This document shows positions 15,488 to 24,004 of a stretch of DNA of 64,000 bases, piece after piece. Each line of letters begins with the position of its first letter. Positions within the stretch are counted from its first letter, which is position 1. The notes beneath the pieces were generated by a model. The model was not told the DNA's origin. It was given only the letters and a program-made list of their open reading frames with translations, and ran no database searches. The translations under genes and the position numbers were made by a program. The DNA comes from CAYWMD01 sp964458575. Its GTDB lineage: Bacteria > Verrucomicrobiota > Verrucomicrobiia > Limisphaerales > JADLHS01. Location of the stretch: assembly GCA_964458575.1 (NCBI GenBank), contig CAYWMD010000003.1, positions 1 through 64,000 of the forward strand, in the 5' to 3' direction.

Positions 15488-16585
15488 TCATTCCCCCACA
15501 TGCTCCGAGCACGCCGTGAACAGCTCGCGCCAGCTTGCGCCGCGTTTCTTCATCACGTTGGCGAGGTAATCTTTCCAGACGACGACATCCTTCTCGTCGT
15601 CCTTGATGACCGCACCTTGTAAGCCGGACGCCAGATCGCGGTCGCTGACAGCGCCATCGCCGAAATTGCCGGAGAGCGCCATGCTGTTGGCGAGGAGTGA
15701 AATCGCCTCGGCGGTGGAGAGCACACCGGAAGGTGTTTTCACCTTGTTCTTGCCGTCGAGCGTCTGACCGGCGCGCAACTCGCGGAAGATGGTTACGATC
15801 TTGATGATGGCCTCCTCGTCGGGGATCTTCGCGTGGAGCTGGAGGTTGGAGGCCAGTTCGCCCACGCGTTTGGTGACGATGCCCACTTCGGTGTCCAAAT
15901 CCGCGGGCGCGGGCAACACCACAAGGTTGAAGCGTCGCTTCAAGGCGGCGGACATGTCGTTGACGCCGCGGTCGCGCGTGTTGGCGGTGGCGATGACGGA
16001 GAAGCCGCGTTGCGCCGGGACTTCGGTTACCAGTTCAGGAACCGAGAGGCGTTTCTCCGATAGCAACGAAATCAGCGCATCTTGCACCTCGGCGGCGCAG
16101 CGGGTGATTTCCTCGAAACGCGCGATGCTGCCGGATTCCATCGCCCGGAAGATGGGGCTTTTGATGAGTGATTCGTTGCTTGGGCCGCGCGCGATGAGCA
16201 TGGCGTAGTTCCACGTGTAACGAATCTGTTCCTCGGTCGTGCCGGCGGTGCCCTGGACGACCTTGGTGGAATCGCCATTGATGGCCGCGGCGAGATGTTC
16301 GGACAACCACGACTTTGCCGTGCCGGGTTCGCCGATGAGCAGCAGCGCGCGGTCGGTGACGAGCGTGGAGATGGCGATTTCGACGAGGCGCTGGTGGCCG
16401 ATGTATTTGGGCGTGATGTCGAGCTTGCCGCATTTGCCGCCGCAAATGTAGGTGAGCACCGAGCGCGGCGACATGCGCCAGCCCGCGGGGACGGGATGTT
16501 TTTCGGCTTTGATGAGCGCGTCCAATTCTTCGGCGAAGAGAATTTCGGCGGGCTGGCGGAGGTCTTTGGATTGTTCTTTGGGCAT
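15488..16585 (-). CDS. MoxR-type AAA+ ATPase
   Basis: 365 residues from the ATG at 16585. The frame is open upstream to 16807, but that part reads through the intergenic repeat and the neighbouring gene, so the later ATG preceding MPKEQSKDLR was chosen. Walker A is GEPGTAKS (85-92). Walker B is in GSIARFEEI, and ATANTRDRGVNDMSAALKRR holds sensor 1 and the arginine finger region. A CGGKC pair near residue 48 could bind metal. MoxR ATPases remodel proteins together with VWA partners, two genes downstream here. It recalls E. coli YehL. Confidence 0.9.
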   Translation of the reverse strand: MPKEQSKDLRQPAEILFAEELDALIKAEKHPVPAGWRMSPRSVLTYICGGKCGKLDITPKYIGHQRLVEIAISTLVTDRALLLIGEPGTAKSWLSEHLAAAINGDSTKVVQGTAGTTEEQIRYTWNYAMLIARGPSNESLIKSPIFRAMESGSIARFEEITRCAAEVQDALISLLSEKRLSVPELVTEVPAQRGFSVIATANTRDRGVNDMSAALKRRFNLVVLPAPADLDTEVGIVTKRVGELASNLQLHAKIPDEEAIIKIVTIFRELRAGQTLDGKNKVKTPSGVLSTAEAISLLANSMALSGNFGDGAVSDRDLASGLQGAVIKDDEKDVVVWKDYLANVMKKRGASWRELFTACSEHVGE

Positions 16586-16599
16586 AGGTTTTGGTTTCA

Positions 16600-16672
16600 G
16601 ACAGAAAGATTGGGAGACAGAAAAATGGGGATGCCAATTGCTGAGTTTTTTCTGTCTGAAAATCTTTCTGTC
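16600..16672. repeat. Hairpin-forming spacer repeat, copy 1
   Basis: Inverted arms at 16600-16611 and 16661-16672 are perfect over 12 bp (GACAGAAAGATT). Inner AGACAGAAAAA and TTTTTTCTGTCT segments pair too. The repeat lies between the HEAT-like and MoxR genes, overlaps the stop of the former, and is related to the repeat at 18490-18568. Confidence 0.7.
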
Positions 16673-18476
16673 ATAGGCTTTGGCTTGGCTGATTGGTCGG
16701 GCGCAATGGTGCGATGGCCTCGAGGAAACGGTCCACAAACTTTTCATCGAGCTTCGCGGCGAACTCGTCGAGCTTCGGCAGATCTGCCGGTGGCAAATGG
16801 CGGGCATTCTCGAAGAGGAACTGCAACTCGTAATCGAGGAATTTGGCGCTCTTGACCTTCTTCGCGACGAGTTGGAGGAAGTAGTCGGTGACTTTCGGAT
16901 ATTGGCAGTGCACGAGCGCCCGCACGATCATGCCGGCATCGGAAGTTTTCTTTGCATCGCCCAATTTGAGCAGATAGTTCAGCGCCGCCTTGTGATCGGG
17001 CCGCGCCAGACAGCACACGATTGTTGCCTGATCGGTTTTGATGGCGGCGTCGAGCCAACGTGAGTCCCATTCAACATTCGCAAGTGTGCCTTCCCCACAC
17101 ACGTCCTCGTCGAATTCAAATGCACCGAACTTGTTGCTCGTTGCCCTGATGATTTGTTGGAGCGTCTCGCCCTTGTGCTTGCCCGCACCCTTGGTTTGAT
17201 CAAGCAGACTGGCAAATTCCTCGAAGACCTTTTCTTTCGGCCACGCGCGGAGTGCGCAATAGAGGATCTGGGTAAAGGCGGCCGCAGGAAGCGTATTGCG
17301 CTTGCCCAGCACGGCTTCAAGCGTCCGGGGCGAACCAATCTCGTACAGCAGCCAGGACATGCGATCTGCGATGTCTTCGCCCGTCGTGTAAACCATGAAG
17401 GCGGCTTTTTTGGGCGCTTTGAACTTGGGAAGCTTGTCGTATCGCTCGAAGCAGGCCATCACGAATTCCTCTGTTTCGGCGTCTCTACGATCTTTCAAGC
17501 AGTCGAGGACTTCAACGAATTTCGGGATTTGCTCTTCTTCGCCTTTCAGGAGCAATTCGAACACGCGCTGGCCTTCTTCCAGAAGCGAGTTCAACACCTG
17601 CCGGTTCCGCAACGCGCGGAACGGGCCGACAAGGATGTCCAGCGTCTTGCCTTTGACAAGTTCGGTGAAGAGTTTGGTGATTTCCGGGCGGTCATGTTCC
17701 GCCAGGGCTTCGAGCGCAGCGGCGCGAAGTTGCTTGTTCTTCGCGTTGGCCTGTTCCATCACCAGCGGCAGACAATCCTCATGTTTGCCAAGACAAGCGA
17801 TGGCGGCGGCCTTGACCTCGGGCGAGCCGTCTTCGAGCGCGGCTTTGCACAGATCCAGCGTTCCAGCCGGGTCGAGCCGGTGCATGACCGTCAATTTCCT
17901 CGCGTCCTGCTTTTTGCCTTTGAGGTCGAGCGTGGACTTGAGCCGCGGCATGACGCCCGGACCGTAGGCGGGCAGAACTTTTTCCGCCACCAGATCGGCC
18001 AGTTCCGGATAGATGTCGCCCAGCGCCTGGATCGCGGGGTCAACCAACCGCAGGTCGTTGAATGCGCCGCGCTCGACCGCGGACTTCACGGTCTCGAAGC
18101 GGCCGCTGCCGGTGCTGGTCAGCGCCTGCACCAGCGGTTTGAGCAGACGCGCCGTGGTCCTGGTGCTCGTGCAGGCCGAGGGGAAGGATTCCAGTTCGCG
18201 AAAATCGCCGTCGGTGCCCGACTGGCCCTGGGTGTAGAGAATGGCGTTGAGCAGCGTGCTGAGGTTCAGCAGGTTTGCCGCAGAATCGGCTTCTTTGCCG
18301 TTCACCACATCATTGATTGCTTTGGCGACCTGGGCGAACACGGGAACTTTCGCCCCGGCCTGTTCCAGCGGTGGCATGAGTTTCTTCAGCCGAAAATCGC
18401 CGACGGCCAGCGGGCCGCCGGCGATGGCGAGGCGGCGGACTTCTTTCGCGGACTCTTGAATCAGGGCAAGGCTCAT
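16671..18476 (-). CDS. HEAT-repeat-like protein of the MoxR/VWA operon
   Basis: 601 residues, all-helical. Several HEAT-like units are visible in the middle, for example PEVKAAAIACLGKHE and QLRAAALEALAEHDRPEITK. The C-terminal third contains helical repeats around TLANVEWDSRWLDAAIKTD. No enzymatic motif. Such helical scaffolds, sometimes labelled DUF5691, accompany MoxR-VWA-DUF5682-SWIM gene sets. It lies between the SWIM gene (125 bp upstream) and the MoxR gene (85 bp downstream), and both gaps carry related hairpin repeats. Likely a scaffold or substrate-recognition subunit; cytoplasmic. Confidence 0.78.
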   Translation of the reverse strand: MSLALIQESAKEVRRLAIAGGPLAVGDFRLKKLMPPLEQAGAKVPVFAQVAKAINDVVNGKEADSAANLLNLSTLLNAILYTQGQSGTDGDFRELESFPSACTSTRTTARLLKPLVQALTSTGSGRFETVKSAVERGAFNDLRLVDPAIQALGDIYPELADLVAEKVLPAYGPGVMPRLKSTLDLKGKKQDARKLTVMHRLDPAGTLDLCKAALEDGSPEVKAAAIACLGKHEDCLPLVMEQANAKNKQLRAAALEALAEHDRPEITKLFTELVKGKTLDILVGPFRALRNRQVLNSLLEEGQRVFELLLKGEEEQIPKFVEVLDCLKDRRDAETEEFVMACFERYDKLPKFKAPKKAAFMVYTTGEDIADRMSWLLYEIGSPRTLEAVLGKRNTLPAAAFTQILYCALRAWPKEKVFEEFASLLDQTKGAGKHKGETLQQIIRATSNKFGAFEFDEDVCGEGTLANVEWDSRWLDAAIKTDQATIVCCLARPDHKAALNYLLKLGDAKKTSDAGMIVRALVHCQYPKVTDYFLQLVAKKVKSAKFLDYELQFLFENARHLPPADLPKLDEFAAKLDEKFVDRFLEAIAPLRPTNQPSQSL

Positions 18477-18489
18477 AAGCGGGAACGGA

Positions 18490-18568
18490 AGACAGAAAAA
18501 TTACAGACAGAAAAATGGGGAAGCGGAATTCCGTTGATCCCAATTTTTCTGTCTCTAAATTCCTCGGT
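18490..18568. repeat. Hairpin-forming spacer repeat, copy 2
   Basis: AGACAGAAAAAT at 18505-18516 pairs with ATTTTTCTGTCT at 18543-18554, with a GGAATTCC palindrome in the loop. Further GACAGAAAAAT units lie at the left. It is the same family as the repeat between the HEAT and MoxR genes. It sits between the SWIM and HEAT-like genes and may tune readthrough in the operon. Confidence 0.7.
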
Positions 18569-18601
18569 CTTCATTTGGCGGATGACTTTTTGGGTTTGGA
18601 T

Positions 18602-20053
18602 TCAATATGTGAGCCGGATGATTTCATCGCCGGTCACAATGCTTAGCGGTTTGGCGAGGAGCTTCTGCAAATCGAGATCATGATGAAAGCGGACGAGCAT
18701 GGCTTGGTCGTGATGCACGGATCGGGGCAGCATCGGCAGCAACGGCAGCGTGGCGGGTTCGCCATCGTGGTGGTCGTCGGCCAGGACCAGCCGCTCCCCA
18801 TCGGCACCCTCAATGATCACGGCATCGCCCGCGTGGCCCAGGGCGCGATACTTCACCAGCGCGAAGGGATGCCGGTCACCGAGCGGTGATTTCAACTGCG
18901 TCTTCACGTCCTTGATCACGGCTTTCCAGTCCGCCCTGGCAAAATCACGGGCGCGGGCATGATCCGCTTTGGCAACGGGGCGCGGCTCGCTGGCTTCCCA
19001 GCGCACCCGGGGATTCAGGTTGCCCGGGTAAACGCAAAGTTCGGGACACACCATGACCTGGAAGCAGGAATCGTCTTCGCGAATGTGCCGGGCCGCGTGA
19101 TAGGGGCGATAGTTGCGGGTCAACTGCACCGCGCCGGTCTGGAGGTTGAGCCAGACGCCGGTTTCGACGAATTCCCGGCGCGTCCAGTCATCGTGCGAGT
19201 TGAAGGCCAGTTGGAGCAGTTCGACATTCGTCTGGACCAGGCCCGCGTCCTTGAGTTCGCGCAATTGCCAGGCATGGCCGAGCCACGCGGCGATGTCGGT
19301 CTCCGTCTCGGGTTTCAGTTCCGGATCATCCAGGCGGGTCTGCAAATACTTGCGGCCTTGTTTGCAGAGCGAATGCAGGCGGTTCAACTGATCTAGGGCT
19401 GTGCTGTAAACCCGTTCCCGTTCCGACGCCTTCAGTTCATCTTCGGAACTGATCTGCGAGCGATAGAACAACCCGGTCAAGGCATGCAGGGCGTTTTGCG
19501 CGCCGGGGAGATAGGCGTTGCCGAGCTGCTTGGCTTGTTCTTCGATCTGGCGGGCGGACTTGGCGTTGAGGGTGCCGAGTCCGGAACGCACGAGATCATT
19601 CACCAGCGATTCGAGCAGGCCGAGCCCGTCGAGCTGCGTCTGGACCTTTTTCTTGAGCGCGCTGGTGTTGACCTTGTGCGGCTTGTCGGCCTCGACCTTT
19701 TTCTTTTCCACCCGCTTTTCGATCTTCGCCCGCTTTTCCGTGATATCGGCCGGAACCTCCTTTTCGGAAAACTTTTGCCCCTGCGCGTGCGCATACATCA
19801 ACGCCAGCGAATGTTTGCAAGGGAATTGATGACTGGGGCACGTACAACGGTAAACGGGTTTGCTCGGATCGGAGAAGTCGGCGGAGGGGCGATAGTTGTC
19901 CGCGCCGCTGCCCTTGCAATCGCCGAAGAGCAGCGTGCCGTCCGGCGATTTGAACAGGCCGACCAGCTTCTTTTTGATGACCACGCCGCGCGCGTTCTTG
20001 ATGGCGGCGGCGTTGGGCGCTTGGGAATCCACGAACGCTTCGTCAATCTGCAT
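18602..20053 (-). CDS. SWIM zinc finger protein, first gene of MoxR/VWA operon
   Basis: 483 residues. The SWIM zinc finger is at residues 68-86 with C70, C72, C79 and H81 (YRCTCPSHQFPCKHSLALM). A charged Lys/Glu stretch follows (about 93-125), then a helical body and a C-terminal beta-rich part containing DAVIIEGADGERLVL. SWIM domains bind nucleic acid or protein. E. coli YehQ is a SWIM protein of an analogous cluster. It is the first gene of the minus-strand operon. A second SWIM domain, in the ligase-WGR fusion, is on the opposite strand, which links the two clusters. Confidence 0.85.
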   Translation of the reverse strand: MQIDEAFVDSQAPNAAAIKNARGVVIKKKLVGLFKSPDGTLLFGDCKGSGADNYRPSADFSDPSKPVYRCTCPSHQFPCKHSLALMYAHAQGQKFSEKEVPADITEKRAKIEKRVEKKKVEADKPHKVNTSALKKKVQTQLDGLGLLESLVNDLVRSGLGTLNAKSARQIEEQAKQLGNAYLPGAQNALHALTGLFYRSQISSEDELKASERERVYSTALDQLNRLHSLCKQGRKYLQTRLDDPELKPETETDIAAWLGHAWQLRELKDAGLVQTNVELLQLAFNSHDDWTRREFVETGVWLNLQTGAVQLTRNYRPYHAARHIREDDSCFQVMVCPELCVYPGNLNPRVRWEASEPRPVAKADHARARDFARADWKAVIKDVKTQLKSPLGDRHPFALVKYRALGHAGDAVIIEGADGERLVLADDHHDGEPATLPLLPMLPRSVHHDQAMLVRFHHDLDLQKLLAKPLSIVTGDEIIRLTY

Positions 20054-20237
20054 GAAAGGCCTCCGTTGGGGGAAAATCTACAGAACACCCAGATTGGGTT
20101 GGCGGGACGGCATCGCTTTGATGGCCTGGTTCCACAGATGCTCCAAAAGTCTGGGTGCGAGCATAGAAAGCATGCGCCGGCCCGGCAAGAAAATTACCTC
20201 GGTGTTTCGGGGTTTTGGGCAACGCCCGAAAGTTGTT

Positions 20238-22223
20238 TCAGGACAGTGCAGCGATCCGTTCGCGCAAGTCGGCCAATTCGGTTTCAAAGCCACCCGATAG
20301 GATCGGGAAGCGGCACCAGGTTTTCGGATCAAGATTCTCGTCGTCCAGATGAAATGACGGCGCGTAACGCTCGCGCTTCCATTGATTGCGACTCCAAAGA
20401 CGGAAGAATCGCTCGACCCAGACGCCGAGTTGCTGAGCCGAATGCTTTGGGAATTGCCCCCTCATTAGATCGAACACCTCCAGCGGCCCTTGCTTGTCGC
20501 GAATGGCGGCGCGTTCAATCGCATCCAGTACATCATAGGGCATTAGATCATCCTCATCCGTTTGCTTGCTGCTGGCCGGACGGAGTTCGGCGGTCGGCGC
20601 CTGTTGGTTGATGGCCGCCAGCGACGGGATCGGATTCAAGCCATCGGGGCCACGAGTTTCCATCCAGCGCAGCCAGCGTCGCAGCCAGGCTTTGTCAATT
20701 CCTGCGAGTGGACTCAAGCCGCCACTCGTGTCGCCATCCATCGTCGCATAGCCGACCGCGGCTTCGGAACGATTGCTGGTCGAGAGGAGCAGCGCGTTCT
20801 TGAGATTCGCGAGCAGCCAGATGCCGGGCGAACGCACACGTGCCTGGATGTTCTGCAGCGGCAGGTCATGTTTGGCCCAATCAAGTTGAATTCCCGTCGC
20901 GTTCTCCATTGTCTGAGTATAGCGACGCACAATGTCTCCGATTTCCCATTCGTAATGCGCGGCCCCGATGGCTTGCGCCACGGCACGCGCCGCATTCCGG
21001 GTCACCAAACCGCTATGCTCACTCGCCTGATAGACGGTGGTCAGCAATTGGCGCGTGACCGCTCGAGAATCATCGGTCACCGCCAGGTCTTGAATGTGCG
21101 AAAGCTTGGCCTTGAATCCCTCCGGGCCAAGCTGCTTCAAGCCCAGCGCGACCATGACGTGGACCAGACTGGCAGTGGCCGCAGAATCCGCACCTCCGCT
21201 CAGAGAAACAACGAATCCCTGTGACTTGCTCTTTCGCAGGTAGTCGAAAAGGGCAATGGCCTCCGCTCTCGTGAATTCTTCCTCTTTCGACAGAGTTTGC
21301 GATTCACTGGTGGCAGAGCGGGCATCGGCCTTGATAGTTGGAAACTCGAACGGCAACTGAACCAGGCCATCATCTTTTGAATTCAGTTCTGGTTGAAAGC
21401 TGGCGGTGCGTGCCTGGCTCAGCCGAATCGCCTCCACGTCAATGGTTGCCGTGGTGAGGCTGAAATCCTGAAAACCGAAGCGTGGACCTTCGGCGATGAT
21501 TTTGCCGCTCGCGGCGATGAGCGCGCCGCCATCGTAAATGGCGCGACCGGCTTCGTTGCCAACAAGATTGGCGTAAACGTAACCGGCGCCGAAGGCCCGC
21601 GAGCCTTCGCGAACGAACCCCTTCCGGATTTCCAGTTTGCCAAAGGCGAAGTGGCTGGCGCTGGGATTGAGAATCAAGTCCACACCGTTCAGTGCAAGCG
21701 CCGCGCCCGGACGATTCGCCACCCAAGCGTCCTCACAGATTTCGAAACCCAGTCGGACGCCGCCGCATTCGAAGTACAGATCCCCGATGGGAAAGGTCTC
21801 GTTTTCGATCGAGACTTCATGGCGAACTTTCTGCGGCCAGGGCTTGAACCAGCGCGGCTCATAGTGAATGCCGTCGCCGGCAAGAAACCGCTTGGCTTTG
21901 AAGCCGGCGATGCGTCCGTCCACCACGAGACAGGCACAGTCAAACAACCCGTGCTGGTGAATGACCGGCAGTCCGAAGGCAACGATGATACCGCTTGTTT
22001 CCGGCAGAAGTTCTTTCAACATTTTCCAAGCGCGACCGACCGTGTTCGCCGATAGAAATGCATCCTCACAGCCGTATCCAGTGGTGCAAAGCTCCGGCAG
22101 GCAAAGGACGCTTACTCCAGCGTCGCGCGCTTCGTGAATTGCCGCGCGGATGCGGGACTCGTTCCCCGGCCAATCCAGGGGAACCTGATTCAACACCGCC
22201 GCTCCTACTTTGATGAGTTTCAT
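20238..22223 (-). CDS. nadE: Glutamine-dependent NAD(+) synthetase
   Basis: 661 residues, the usual two-domain length. The N-terminal nitrilase-type glutaminase (about 1-270) shows E44 in CLPELCTTGYG and the cysteine in GFEICEDAW. The C-terminal NAD synthase has the PP-loop SLSGGADSAATASL and YATMDGDTSGGLSPL. It amidates nicotinate adenine dinucleotide to NAD with glutamine as ammonia donor. Its ATG overlaps the pncB stop (ATGA), so the two Preiss-Handler steps are coupled. The operon has a predicted NrtR operator in front of pncB. Confidence 0.96.
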   Translation of the reverse strand: MKLIKVGAAVLNQVPLDWPGNESRIRAAIHEARDAGVSVLCLPELCTTGYGCEDAFLSANTVGRAWKMLKELLPETSGIIVAFGLPVIHQHGLFDCACLVVDGRIAGFKAKRFLAGDGIHYEPRWFKPWPQKVRHEVSIENETFPIGDLYFECGGVRLGFEICEDAWVANRPGAALALNGVDLILNPSASHFAFGKLEIRKGFVREGSRAFGAGYVYANLVGNEAGRAIYDGGALIAASGKIIAEGPRFGFQDFSLTTATIDVEAIRLSQARTASFQPELNSKDDGLVQLPFEFPTIKADARSATSESQTLSKEEEFTRAEAIALFDYLRKSKSQGFVVSLSGGADSAATASLVHVMVALGLKQLGPEGFKAKLSHIQDLAVTDDSRAVTRQLLTTVYQASEHSGLVTRNAARAVAQAIGAAHYEWEIGDIVRRYTQTMENATGIQLDWAKHDLPLQNIQARVRSPGIWLLANLKNALLLSTSNRSEAAVGYATMDGDTSGGLSPLAGIDKAWLRRWLRWMETRGPDGLNPIPSLAAINQQAPTAELRPASSKQTDEDDLMPYDVLDAIERAAIRDKQGPLEVFDLMRGQFPKHSAQQLGVWVERFFRLWSRNQWKRERYAPSFHLDDENLDPKTWCRFPILSGGFETELADLRERIAALS

Positions 22224-23701
22224 GGTTGCGCTGGCTTTTCCCCTTTGGTGCGGAGGATCAATTCGGTTTTGAACTCGTGCAGCGTGAATTCCAGTCCGGC
22301 GGGATATTGATGCGGATTGTCCAGGCGCTTGATACCAGGGTGCAGCATTGCCAACTGCCTCTGGGCGCGCGCTCGGATATCGTCCAGCGATGGCAGATCA
22401 TACACAATCTTCCCGCGCCGTAGAACAGGCACGAGCAGATCTTCGTGTTTCGTGCCGGCACCAAAATGTTTGCGTCGTGTGGCGTCAGCGGGGTCAACAA
22501 TGGTGACTTCTGACGGAATCGGTCGTGTTTCATCGCAGATGGCATCGCCGACAAACTCATTCCGTCTGCAAAACCGGCGCACCTGGAGAATGCCGGGATT
22601 GGTGCCTTTCACCGCCTGTTCGGACAGCTTGATTTTGTGCTGCCAGTTGCCGTCCGGCTCGCGAATGGCCGACAGCTTGTAAACGCCTCCCAGCGCCGGT
22701 TGATCGTAAGCCGTCACCAGCATCGTGCCCACACCCCAAACGTTGAGCTTCGCGCCCTGTTGCTTCAGGCTTGCGATGAGATGCTCATTGAGATCATTGC
22801 TTCCAACGATCACAGCATTCTTGAATCCGGCCGCGTCGAGCATCTTGCGCGCTTCAATGCTGAGGTAAGCGAGGTCGCCTGAATCAAGCCGGATTCCGAC
22901 GAGTTTGTGGCCGGCTTTTCGCAACCGTTTACCCGCGTTGACGGCATGCCGGACGCCCTTGAGCGTGTCGTAAGTATCAACCAGCAGAATGCAGTTGTTC
23001 GGAAGTGCTCGGGCGTACGCTTCAAAGGCTTCCGGTTCGTCGTCAAAGGACATCACCCAACTGTGAGCGTGCGTGCCCTTGACAGGAATGCCAAACATCT
23101 TTCCGGCCAGAACGTTTGATGTGCCGGCGCAACCGCCAATATATGCCGCCCGGCTCGCCGTCAGAGCGCCGTCAATACCCTGCGCCCGCCGGAGACCGAA
23201 CTCGATTACGGGGTCGCCTTGGGCCGCAAGGCACACGCGCGCGGCTTTGGTAGCGATGAGCGATTGAAAGTTGAGCAAGTTCAACAATGCGGTCTCCACG
23301 AGTTGCGCCTGCAAAATGGAACCGCGAACGCGCACCAACGGTTCCTGCGGAAACACCACCGTGCCCTCGGGAATGGCGTCCACATCCAGACGCAGCTGCA
23401 GATCCCCGAGATATTTCAGGAATGCCGGCTCGAACAATCGCCTGCCATCATTGCCTTTCAGGCTTTGGAGATAATCGAGGTCTGATTTGGCAAATCTGAA
23501 TCGGCGCAGATATTGAACCGCGTCGGCCAGGCCACACGCCAGAGTGAACCCTCCCTTGAACGGCTGCTTGCGAAAGAGGAGATGAAACACCGCTTCCTGA
23601 TCGGCCTTGCCGGATTTCCAGTAACCATACGCCATCGTGAGTTGATAGAGGTCGGTCAGCAGGGCCGTTGCGCCCGGAATCGTGTTTGCCAAGGTTTTCA
23701 T
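22220..23701 (-). CDS. pncB: Nicotinate phosphoribosyltransferase
   Basis: 493 residues. Family landmarks include LLTDLYQLTMAYGYWKSGK at the N-terminus, FGLRRAQGIDG, GTHAHSWVMSF and GIRLDSGDLAYLS, all typical of the long NAPRTase form. The enzyme makes nicotinate mononucleotide from nicotinate and PRPP, entering the Preiss-Handler route that nadE completes. The start ATG at 23701 is only 6 bp from a GTGT-N7-ACAC palindrome, and a strong TTGACA -35 lies upstream. Control by the NrtR encoded about 21 kb away is therefore likely. Confidence 0.96.
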   Translation of the reverse strand: MKTLANTIPGATALLTDLYQLTMAYGYWKSGKADQEAVFHLLFRKQPFKGGFTLACGLADAVQYLRRFRFAKSDLDYLQSLKGNDGRRLFEPAFLKYLGDLQLRLDVDAIPEGTVVFPQEPLVRVRGSILQAQLVETALLNLLNFQSLIATKAARVCLAAQGDPVIEFGLRRAQGIDGALTASRAAYIGGCAGTSNVLAGKMFGIPVKGTHAHSWVMSFDDEPEAFEAYARALPNNCILLVDTYDTLKGVRHAVNAGKRLRKAGHKLVGIRLDSGDLAYLSIEARKMLDAAGFKNAVIVGSNDLNEHLIASLKQQGAKLNVWGVGTMLVTAYDQPALGGVYKLSAIREPDGNWQHKIKLSEQAVKGTNPGILQVRRFCRRNEFVGDAICDETRPIPSEVTIVDPADATRRKHFGAGTKHEDLLVPVLRRGKIVYDLPSLDDIRARAQRQLAMLHPGIKRLDNPHQYPAGLEFTLHEFKTELILRTKGEKPAQP

Positions 23702-23707
23702 TTCTTA

Positions 23708-23722
23708 GTGTCATATACACAC
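23708..23722. promoter_or_regulatory. Predicted NrtR operator 3
   Basis: GTGT-CATATAC-ACAC, extended to TAGTGT...ACACTA (23706-23724). It matches operator 2 at 16 of 17 positions over TAGTGTCATATnCACAC. It covers the predicted -10 of the pncB promoter. Confidence 0.75.
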
Positions 23723-23740
23723 TATCAAACAGGTTGTCAA
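23712..23740 (-). promoter_or_regulatory. Predicted promoter of pncB-nadE
   Basis: On the minus strand a perfect TTGACA (23740-23735) is followed after 17 bp by TATATG (23717-23712). Transcription would begin near 23705, leaving only a few bases before the ATG at 23701, so the mRNA would be nearly leaderless, as for nadK. Confidence 0.6.
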
Positions 23741-23824
23741 GCAGTGCGTGAGATTCTTGCGCTATGGATGCCTGCAACGCTTGCCCGCCTCGGCCGTCAT
23801 CCCCGGGTGCTTTGACCTCGCCTG

Positions 23825-24004
23825 ATGGATTCGTTGTATGGCGGCGCGGACGAACCGGCGAACAGCCTCGAGCCGTTGCCGTATCACGTCACACGCGCGC
23901 GAATTGTGGAGCTGGTTTGCGGCACCGGCTCGACTGCGGTGCTTGCCAACGGCGAGCCCTCACGCGGTTCGACCGTGCGTTTTCAGGGAGAGCGCAGGCG
24001 ATAG
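23825..24004 (+). other. 59-codon open frame, possible gene fragment
   Basis: An ATG-started frame encodes 59 residues, including PYHVTRARIVELVCGTGSTAV, between the divergent-looking pncB promoter and the end of the phosphatase gene, which it overlaps antisense by 22 bases. No ribosome-binding site stands out. It could be a chance frame or a remnant. The rest of the 23741-23982 gap shows nothing recognisable. Confidence 0.2.

Noticed and set aside
16586..16807. N-terminal extension of the MoxR ATPase
   Set aside because: It reads antisense-free but through the hairpin spacer and the end of the HEAT-like gene, and has no AAA+ similarity.
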